Position numbers and translations under genes: made by a program
Assembly: GCA_964439135.1 (NCBI GenBank)
Contig: CAYTNN010000107.1
Location: 1 to 14,791 of the forward strand
Origin: JAFGPJ01 sp964439135
GTDB taxonomy: Bacteria; Planctomycetota; Phycisphaerae; Sedimentisphaerales; Anaerobacaceae
Direction of reading: 5' to 3'
DNA: 14,791 nucleotides
The notes under the pieces: model-generated
Told to the model about the DNA's origin: nothing
The model's database searches: none
The model's input: the letters and a program-made list of their open reading frames with translations, nothing else
In this document: positions 6,975 through 14,100 of the stretch, one piece after another
Layout: every line of letters begins with the position of its first letter
Position numbering within the stretch: position 1 is the stretch's first letter

Positions 6975-7003
6975 TTGCAAACAATTCTTGGTGCAGGTAT
7001 AAT
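6975..7003 (+). promoter_or_regulatory. Near-consensus sigma70 promoter of the right-hand operon
   Basis: TTGCAA (6975-6980) and a perfect TATAAT (6998-7003) are separated by 17 bp. Transcription would start near 7010, leaving a leader of about 40 nt with GGAGG at 7040-7044, six nt before ATG 7051. It is the strongest promoter match in the window and could drive everything from 7051 to the right edge. Confidence 0.6.
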
Positions 7004-7050
7004 CCGGCATGATATTGGTCCATTATTAGGTTAATTTCTGGAGGTATTTT

Positions 7051-8403
7051 ATGGATCGTCGTGATTTTCTTAAAGCCGGCGTAGCTTCGGTGACACTTTC
7101 GGGTCTCGGCGCATACGCCGGGGAATCTACCCAGCAAAAACCCAGACGCGTCGGAATAATCGGCACTGGCTGGTACGGCAAGAGCGCACACTTCCGTTTG
7201 CTTCAGATCGAACCGGTCGAAGTTGTCGCTCTGTGCGACGTGGATAAGAACATGGTGGCTGAAGCGGCCGAGATGATCGCCGCCCGGCAGGTCTCGAAAA
7301 ATACGCCCCGAACCTACGGCGACTACCGCGAGATGCTAAAGCGGGAAAAGCTCGATATTGTTCATATCGCGACGCCCGACCACTGGCATGCTCTGGCGAT
7401 GATTGCCGCTGTCAAGGCGGGGGCCGACGTTTACGTCGAGAAGCCCATCAGCGTGGATGTCGTCGAGGGCCAGGCGATGCTTGCCGCGGCACGAAAGTAC
7501 AAGCGTGTCGTACAGGTGAATATGCAGCGGCGAAGTACGCCTCACCTGATCGAAGCCCGCGAGAATATCATCAAAGCCGGCAAGCTCGGCAAAATCGGTC
7601 ACGTCGAGATTTGCTGCTATTACCCCATGCGCGCCCGGGGCAATCCGCCCGATACGGCTCCGCCCGAAAATCTCGATTACGACATGTGGACGGGACCGGC
7701 CCCGATGCGGCCTTATTGTTCGTGGAAGCACCCGCGGGGCTGGCGGGCTTTCATGGAATACAGCAACGGTATCATCGGTGACATGGGCGTGCATATGCTC
7801 GATATGGTTCGCTGGTTGGTCGATCTGGGCTGGCCGAAGACCATCAGCTCGTCCGGCGGTATACTGATGGACAAGGAAAGCAGGTCCAACATCAGCGATA
7901 CCCTGGTAGCCACGTTTGATTTCGGCAAGCTGCCGGTGGTCTGGACGCATCGCACCTGGGGCAATCCGGTCGATCGGGAATATCCGTGGGCGGGTTTCAT
8001 CTACGGCGACAAAGGAACGCTCAAGGCCGACGTCCACAAGTACGATTTTATTCCGCGCGGCAGAGATGGCGAAAAGGCCCACGGCGATGCGCTCTACGAG
8101 TACGAGAAATACCCAGAGGACAAGACCGAGAAGGACCTGGAACGCCACGTGGCCGCACCCATGCGGCGGCACTGGCGGAACTTTCTCGATGCGATTGATT
8201 CCCGCGGCAGGCCCGTATGCGATATCGAAGAAGGTTATATCACCGCTGCATCATGCATCCTGGCCAATATCTCGTGCAAGCTCGGCAGGAGCCTGGCCTG
8301 GGACCACGAAAAGGGACGGGTCATAGACGATGACGAAGCAAATAGTCTTTTGAGCCGGCCGTATCGTCAGCCGTGGGTCCATCCCGATCCGCGAACCGTC
8401 TGA
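7051..8403 (+). CDS. Gfo/Idh/MocA family oxidoreductase with Tat signal
   Basis: A 450-residue NAD(P)-dependent oxidoreductase. It starts with a twin-arginine signal (MDRRDFLKAG, then a hydrophobic stretch to about residue 23), as is common for this family in planctomycetes. The Rossmann domain begins RRVGIIGTGWYGKS (G38, G40, G43), followed by HIATPDHWHA (about 105-114) and the family's EKPIS (E130, K131, P132). The C-terminal domain has GDMGVHMLDMVRW, in which H248 and D251 fit the usual GxxxxHxxD active-site region. Such enzymes oxidise or reduce sugars and related polyols with tightly held nicotinamide cofactor; Tat export would fit folding with cofactor before transport. The substrate cannot be predicted. 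It is first in the operon, with a 36-bp gap to the radical SAM gene, and may be functionally independent of it. Confidence 0.9.
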   Translation: MDRRDFLKAGVASVTLSGLGAYAGESTQQKPRRVGIIGTGWYGKSAHFRLLQIEPVEVVALCDVDKNMVAEAAEMIAARQVSKNTPRTYGDYREMLKREKLDIVHIATPDHWHALAMIAAVKAGADVYVEKPISVDVVEGQAMLAAARKYKRVVQVNMQRRSTPHLIEARENIIKAGKLGKIGHVEICCYYPMRARGNPPDTAPPENLDYDMWTGPAPMRPYCSWKHPRGWRAFMEYSNGIIGDMGVHMLDMVRWLVDLGWPKTISSSGGILMDKESRSNISDTLVATFDFGKLPVVWTHRTWGNPVDREYPWAGFIYGDKGTLKADVHKYDFIPRGRDGEKAHGDALYEYEKYPEDKTEKDLERHVAAPMRRHWRNFLDAIDSRGRPVCDIEEGYITAASCILANISCKLGRSLAWDHEKGRVIDDDEANSLLSRPYRQPWVHPDPRTV

Positions 8404-8439
8404 ATTCGGCCGGATATAACATAAGAGCGAGACATAAGT

Positions 8440-9417
8440 GTGAAGGTTCAATGCGAATTATGTCCGAAGTTGTGCCTGATTGAGCCCGGCCAGAGCGGCG
8501 AATGCCGGGTGCGAATCAATATCGACGGCGTGCTGCGAACCGTCGTCTACGGGTATCCCTGCTCCATTCATATCGATCCGGTCGAGAAGAAGCCGCTCTT
8601 TCATTTCCTGCCGGGCAGCAGCATTCTTTCGATAGCGACTGTCGGCTGCAACCTCCACTGCAAAAACTGCCAGAACTGGGAGATTTCGCAGGCGAATCCC
8701 GAGGACGGAACGGTCCCGGCGTATAATTGCCCGCCGGAAAGACTCATCGCCGAAGCGAATAAATATCAGTGCCCGTCTATCGCCTATACATACACTGATC
8801 CGATTGTCTATTACGAGTACACGTATGATAGCGCGAAGCTGGCGCATGAAGCCGGGATGCGGAACGTTCTCGTTACAGCCGGGTACGTGAACGAGCAGCC
8901 GTGGAAGAAACTTCTCCAGCATGTCGACGCGGCGAATATCGATTTGAAAGCGATGACCGAGGATTTCTATCGCCAGGTTTGCTCGGCGACGTTGAAGCCG
9001 GTCCAGAACGCCCTGATTCTGGCCAGGGCGAGCGAAATACTGGTTGAAGTAACGAACCTTGTGATTCCCACGCTGAATGACGAGCCCGAGCAGTTGCGCG
9101 AGCTTGCGAGCTGGATTAAAATGAATCTGGGCGCCGATACGCCGCTGCACTTTTCCGGATTTTATCCCCGCTACCAAATGCGTAATTTGCCGGCGACCTC
9201 GCTGAGAACACTGGAGAAAGCCCGCAAGATTGCGATGGACGAAGGGCTGAATTACGTATATATCGGTAACGTTGCCAGCAAGGAAGGGCAGAATACATAT
9301 TGCCCGGCCTGTAAGAACCTGCTGATCGAACGCAGCGGCTATACGATTCTGAAGAACCGGCTCAGACAGGGCCGATGTCCCGATTGCGGTAAAGAAATAT
9401 ATGGAGTCTGGAGATGA
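8440..9417 (+). CDS. amrS: AmmeMemoRadiSam system radical SAM enzyme
   Basis: A 325-residue radical SAM protein starting at GTG 8440; the ribosome binding site is weak. The N-terminus carries the family's cysteine-rich segment CELCPKLC...GEC (C5, C8, C12, C22). The radical SAM motif is GCNLHCKNCQNW (C70, C74, C77; CxxxCxxC), which should bind the [4Fe-4S] cluster that cleaves S-adenosylmethionine. Further family features are AYTYTDPIVYYEY, NIDLKAM and HFSGFYPRY. The C-terminus has two CPxC pairs (C288/C291 and C313/C316) like a zinc ribbon. The family is related to pyruvate formate-lyase activases and is defined by genomic association with Memo and AMMECR1 proteins, as here; its reaction is not securely established to my knowledge. 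It has no signal peptide and should act in the cytoplasm. Its last codons overlap the next start as ATGA. Confidence 0.92.
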   Translation: MKVQCELCPKLCLIEPGQSGECRVRINIDGVLRTVVYGYPCSIHIDPVEKKPLFHFLPGSSILSIATVGCNLHCKNCQNWEISQANPEDGTVPAYNCPPERLIAEANKYQCPSIAYTYTDPIVYYEYTYDSAKLAHEAGMRNVLVTAGYVNEQPWKKLLQHVDAANIDLKAMTEDFYRQVCSATLKPVQNALILARASEILVEVTNLVIPTLNDEPEQLRELASWIKMNLGADTPLHFSGFYPRYQMRNLPATSLRTLEKARKIAMDEGLNYVYIGNVASKEGQNTYCPACKNLLIERSGYTILKNRLRQGRCPDCGKEIYGVWR

Positions 9418-9596
9418 CACGCAGGAAATTTGTTCGAAAACTCGCGGGAGCAGGATTAACAATTGTCGCAGGAGCATCATGGTTTTTAAAGAAAGCTGCG
9501 CCCCGTAAATTCATACGGGCTGTTGGATTCAAAAAATATCATGGTTCGGTAAGACCTTTGGGTGATATTTCAAAACAAGGTAAATGGAGCGGTTGA
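9414..9596 (+). CDS. 60-residue Tat-signal mini-protein in the AmmeMemoRadiSam operon
   Basis: A 60-residue protein starting at ATG 9414 inside the amrS stop (ATGA overlap) and ending 1 nt before the next ATG, so it is probably translationally coupled at both ends. MTRRKFVRK followed by a hydrophobic stretch at 11-25 is a twin-arginine-type signal. What would remain after it is only about 30-35 residues, basic and cysteine-free (AAPRKFIRAV, KKYHGSVRPLGD, SKQGKWSG). Such a short cargo is odd for the Tat route. It could be a peptide substrate or tether for AmrS or Memo, or a membrane-anchored accessory subunit. I have no family name for it. The tight packing and signal-like start argue that it is a real gene; function is open. 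Confidence 0.65.
   Translation: MTRRKFVRKLAGAGLTIVAGASWFLKKAAPRKFIRAVGFKKYHGSVRPLGDISKQGKWSG
9586..9589 (+). promoter_or_regulatory. Ribosome binding site GGAG deciding the start at 9598
   Basis: GGAG lies 8 nt before ATG 9598, inside the end of the mini-protein gene. An in-frame GTG at 9562 would add 12 residues in front of the hydrophobic signal and has no comparable site. Confidence 0.55.
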
Positions 9597-9597
9597 T

Positions 9598-11175
9598 ATG
9601 GATAAGCATTTATTTAAACTACCGGCACTATGCGTTTGTGTGCTCGGTCTTCTTCTTGTAAGCGTTTGTAAAAAAGAAACTCCCGCTCCATCGAACGGGG
9701 CGGCTACGGTATCATCGGAAAAGCCCGCCGAGCCTGTAAAAGTCGTTCTGCGTTCGTCGCTGGCCGGCAGTTGGTATTCCAGCGATCCTGAAGAACTTAA
9801 AGAGCAGTTCGCGAGTTTCTTCGAAAAAGCCGAACCTGAAACGATAGAAAATGTCATCGCCCTGATTCTGCCTCATGCGGGTTATCAATGGTCCGGGCAA
9901 ACCGCCGCCTTCGGACTCAAAACGATTGGGAAAACTTACAAGAGAATTGTCATTATCGGACCGAGCCATCGTACTGCAATGGAAGAAATCATCAGTGTTC
10001 CAAGAGCGACACATTTTGAAACACCTCTGGGACAGATACCGCTGGATACGGAATTCATGGACAAGCTTCTAAAGTTTCCGATGGTTCAAAACGTGCCGCA
10101 TGCGCATCAATCGGAAAACAGTATCGAGATGGAGTTGCCGATATTGCAATACTGTCAGGAAGATTTCAAACTCGTGCCGATTGTCGCCGGACAATGCTCG
10201 CTTGATGTTGTTGAAAAGGCCGGGACCATTCTAAAAAGCCTGGTGGACGAGGACACTCTTGTTATCGCAAGCTCGGACTTTGTGCATTACGGTTCGGATT
10301 ATGGCTATGTCCCGTTCACGGAAAACATTCCCGAGCAAATAAAGAAAGTAGATATGGGAGCTTATCAGTACATCGCCAACCTGGATGCGAAAGGCTTTAT
10401 GGAATACAAGCGAAAGACAGGTGCGACAATTTGCGGGTCTGTACCAATATCGATTCTGCTTTCCATGATGAGCGAACCATCAAAGGCACATTTAATAAAA
10501 TATGAAGCTTCCGGAGAATTGACCGGCGATTTTTCCAATTCCGTCAGTTATATGTCTATTGCCTTTTCAGGGGCATGGGTAAAACCTGCCGAGATTGAGC
10601 CGAAGACGAATAATTCGGAATTGACCGAGGAGGACAAGAAGCAACTTTTATCGCTGGCCCGCAAAACTATGGTTTACGCCCTGCAGAATCGTCGCGTTCC
10701 GGAGGCGTCCGATCTTGGGATTGAAATCAGCGATGCGATGCTGCCTGCCCGGGCGGCGTTCGTGACATTGAAGAAAAATTCGCAGCTTCGCGGCTGTATC
10801 GGCGATATTTTCCCACAGCGGCCTTTGTATAAGTCGGTCATAACAAACGCGATTCACGCCTGCGTGAACGACAGGCGTTTTTCGCAGGTATCGCAGGATG
10901 AACTAAAAGACATCACAATTGAAATCTCCGCGCTAACAGCTCTTGCGCCAATTAAATCGCCGGATGAAATACGCATAGGCATCGACGGCGTCGTTCTAAA
11001 TAAAGACGGTCACTCCGCCGTTTTTCTGCCGCAGGTCGCGCCCGAGCAGGGCTGGGATGTCGAGCAGATGCTCACGCAATTATCCCGGAAAGCCGGATTG
11101 GCCGCCGATGGATGGAAAGAAGGCGCGAGCTTTCTGGTCTTTCAGGCGGAAGTTTTTGGTGAGAATGAGAAATGA
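9598..11175 (+). CDS. Exported Memo-AMMECR1 fusion (AmmeMemoRadiSam proteins B and A)
   Basis: A 525-residue fusion. Residues 1-24 are an export signal (MDKHLFKLPALCVCVLGLLL then VSVC); C24 could be a lipoprotein cysteine, but valine at -1 is atypical. A low-complexity linker runs to about 47. Residues about 50-330 are a Memo domain (LRSSLAGSWYSSDPEEL), with all metal-site positions of human MEMO1 recognisable: H93 in LPHAGY, H124 in GPSHRT, D227 and H230 in SSDFVHYG, and C279 in ATICGS. A linker at about 331-343 leads to an AMMECR1 domain (about 344-525) with the hallmark LRGCIGD (397-403), NDRRFSQV, IEISALT and FLPQVAPEQGW. Memo proteins are related to extradiol dioxygenases and bind metal; AMMECR1 function is unresolved. 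Unlike the cytosolic animal homologues this one should work outside the cytoplasm, away from AmrS. It overlaps the next gene by ATGA. Confidence 0.9.
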   Translation: MDKHLFKLPALCVCVLGLLLVSVCKKETPAPSNGAATVSSEKPAEPVKVVLRSSLAGSWYSSDPEELKEQFASFFEKAEPETIENVIALILPHAGYQWSGQTAAFGLKTIGKTYKRIVIIGPSHRTAMEEIISVPRATHFETPLGQIPLDTEFMDKLLKFPMVQNVPHAHQSENSIEMELPILQYCQEDFKLVPIVAGQCSLDVVEKAGTILKSLVDEDTLVIASSDFVHYGSDYGYVPFTENIPEQIKKVDMGAYQYIANLDAKGFMEYKRKTGATICGSVPISILLSMMSEPSKAHLIKYEASGELTGDFSNSVSYMSIAFSGAWVKPAEIEPKTNNSELTEEDKKQLLSLARKTMVYALQNRRVPEASDLGIEISDAMLPARAAFVTLKKNSQLRGCIGDIFPQRPLYKSVITNAIHACVNDRRFSQVSQDELKDITIEISALTALAPIKSPDEIRIGIDGVVLNKDGHSAVFLPQVAPEQGWDVEQMLTQLSRKAGLAADGWKEGASFLVFQAEVFGENEK

Positions 11176-14100
11176 GATTCGCCCGAGGCTTGCTGATATT
11201 CAGTTACGGCCTGTTTTCCATCGCCGCCCAGACTTTGCTTTTCCGCGAGTTCGTCACCACCTTCGAAGGCAATGATATCAGCGTCGGAATCTTTTTCGGC
11301 TCCTGGTTTTTATGGGTCGGCTTAGGAGCGTTGCTCGTTCGCAAAGCGGAAACTCTTGCCGAAAAGCTGCTCGGAAGAATTGAATTTCTGTTTCTGGTTT
11401 ACCTGCCGGCTTTTGTGCTTCAGACGATATTGATCATTCAGGCGCGTCAGCTTGCAGGCATAGAATCATACGCCCTCTGGTCCATTCGGGACATTCTTCT
11501 CGTATCGATAATCGTCAATGCCCCGATAAGCCTCGTCACGGGGATGCTGTTTCCGATTGTCTGCCGCTGGGTCGGGTCCGGCCCGATTCAGCAGGGCGGG
11601 AGATTCCCCGTCTCGCACGTGTACATGATCGAGGCGGCGGGAAGTTTCGCCGGCGGCATCGGGGTGACTATTATGCTGGGTTTCAGTATAAGCCCGGCGA
11701 GGATTTTCTTTTTGCTCGCTTTCATTTTGTCATTGTCGGTATTTCTCGTTCGGCTTGCCGGGCTTTTTATCCCGGACCCGCGAAGGGCCGCCAAACTCTC
11801 AGGCCAGCTGCTTGCCTGTGCGTTATCTTTTTTAGTGCCCCTTGTTGTTTGTCTTTGCTTTGTCCTGGGATTTGATGAATCCTTAATGAGTCGTATGCGG
11901 GTTATTAAATGGACGAAGCTGCTGCCAAAGAATGCTCTCGAAGGTTCGTTCCAGACCGCCCAGGCCGAGTATCTATACGGCTCTTACCAGGGCCAGTGGA
12001 TTGCGGTTCGCGAAGGCAGCGTGGCGGAGGCGTTGCCCGACGAGAGTGCCGCTGGACGAATCGCAGCGATCGCCCTGTGCCAGAAGCCCGATGCGAGGAA
12101 AGTACTGGTAATCGGTTCGGGACTCGGCCTTTGCAGCGGACTTCTGCAACTGCCGCAGATTGAAAAAGTCACCTGGACACATTGCGACAGCGAGTATGTC
12201 CAGAAGGTCAATGAATTCATACCGCCGGAGCTTAAAATCACCGACAAGCGTTTCGAACCACTTGCCGCCGACGTGCGCTCTCTGCTGGGTAACAAGCATG
12301 AATCATTTGACATCGTCATCCTCAATCTGCCCGACGCGACCAGTTCAGTTCTCAACCGTTATTATACGCTCGAATTCTATCACCAAATCAAAGAGTCTTT
12401 GGTGCCGAATGGCGTTCTGGCGGTTCGAACAGCAGGGGGCGAGAACATTATGGGCACCGAGCTTGTCAATCTCGGCGCTTCGACGAAGCAAACGCTTGAG
12501 AAGGTTTTTTCGCGGATTGTTCTGGCGCCCGGCGAAGATACATGGTTTATTGCATCCGATTCCGAAAGCGTGACGGGCGAGCCTGGCATCCTGCGGGACC
12601 GTTTCGCTTCGATAAACGGCGCGGGCCGTATCTTCACCCCAGAGGGATTGCTTTCGGTCTATTTGCCGGACCGTGCCGCCGCGGCGATGAAAGATTATTC
12701 AAGTGCGGACCTGCCGGAAAAGTTTCTGATAAATCGTGATTCAAGGCCTCTGACCCACCTCTATAGTTTGTTGCTTGCAGCCAGGCAATCCGGGGCACCG
12801 GCTGCTCGGCTTGTCAAAAACCTAGCCCTGGCCGGCCCGCTTGCTTTTCTTATCCCCATCCTGGTCATTGTGGTTTTGAGGTTGTTCTACATTTTAAAAC
12901 TGGTTCAGCAGGGCGGGCAATCCGGCTTCGAGAGCAGTTTCATGGTCTTCTCGGCAGGAGCGGTGGGCATCGGGGCGGTGATTGTTCTGATGTATCTTTA
13001 CCAGACCCGTTTCGGCTCGCTGTATCTGCACATCGGGATGGTATCATCTCTGTTCATGGCGGGTCTGACCGCCGGTACGGCTTCGGTGCGACATTTCCTG
13101 TCGCCAGAGAAAACAATCCGCAACGAAAGATTATTGCTGCTGGTGATATTTGTACATTCGCTCTTGCTCTGTGCGATCGCTTTTTGGCCGGGCGAGCAGT
13201 GGTCACACGTGACATTTGCGATTGCGTTTGTCCTGTGCGGTCTCTGCACCGGCTGTTACTTTCCGATAGCCGCCGGACAGTTGGCCGGTTCCGGCTTCGA
13301 GACAGGCCGTGCGGGCGGCATGCTCGAAACCGCCGACCATATCGGTGCCGCGGCAGGGGGAGCGGTGACAAGCCTTGCCCTGGTCCCCGTGCTCGGGGCT
13401 AAAATGGCGCTGCTCGTATCTGTGACGCTCATTCTGGCGAATTTACCACCAGCGGTGCTGAAGATTGCCAGGCCGGCAAAGGCATGGTTTTCGGATACAA
13501 CCGCTTTGAGGTTTCGCAGCCTCGGCTACATCTTGTTCGGCATCGGGGCATCAGTCGTTTTGTGCTCCAACCTGCTGACTTATGCCGGAGCACGTCTTAG
13601 GGCGTCACTGCCGTTATATTCCGCTCAGGCACTTGCCGGCGAATTGCATATCGAGCAGCAATCGGCTGCTCTTGGCGAGAGTGCTCGCAAAGCAGATTAC
13701 TTCAGAGTCCTTAATGCTAACGATCTTCTTGCCGGATATATCTTCAGCTCGGAAGACCTGGCGCCGGAAGTTCGCGGTTTCGGCGGCAAGATAAACCTTG
13801 CCGTGTACGTGGATGATCCGAACGGTAGGCTAATCGGCTTTCATATAATACGTTCGAATGAGACGCCGGCGTATCTTGAGCTTCTCAGCAAATGGTGCGA
13901 CTCTCTGATCGGACGCAACCTTTTTCAGTCGGAGCCTTTCACTAATATCCAGGCTGTAACCGGAGCGACTGTCAGTTCCGAGGCTATTGTCTCGGCGCTG
14001 CAGGCATCGGGGCAAAGATTCGCCGCCGATGTTCTCGGCAGGCCGGTCGAACCGCTCGCCGAACAACGAGCGCATCGGGCAAAATATCTGCCGGACACTC

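Noticed and set aside
7336..8172. Minus-strand open frame of 278 codons opposite the Gfo/Idh/MocA gene
   Set aside because: It is antisense to a clear oxidoreductase, with no domain motif and no credible ribosome binding site context.
8458..9480. Long minus-strand open frame (340 codons) opposite the radical SAM gene
   Set aside because: It is fully antisense to a gene with unmistakable AmrS motifs; the translation is rich in Arg, Ile and Gln with no recognisable domain, as expected for a shadow frame in moderate-GC DNA.
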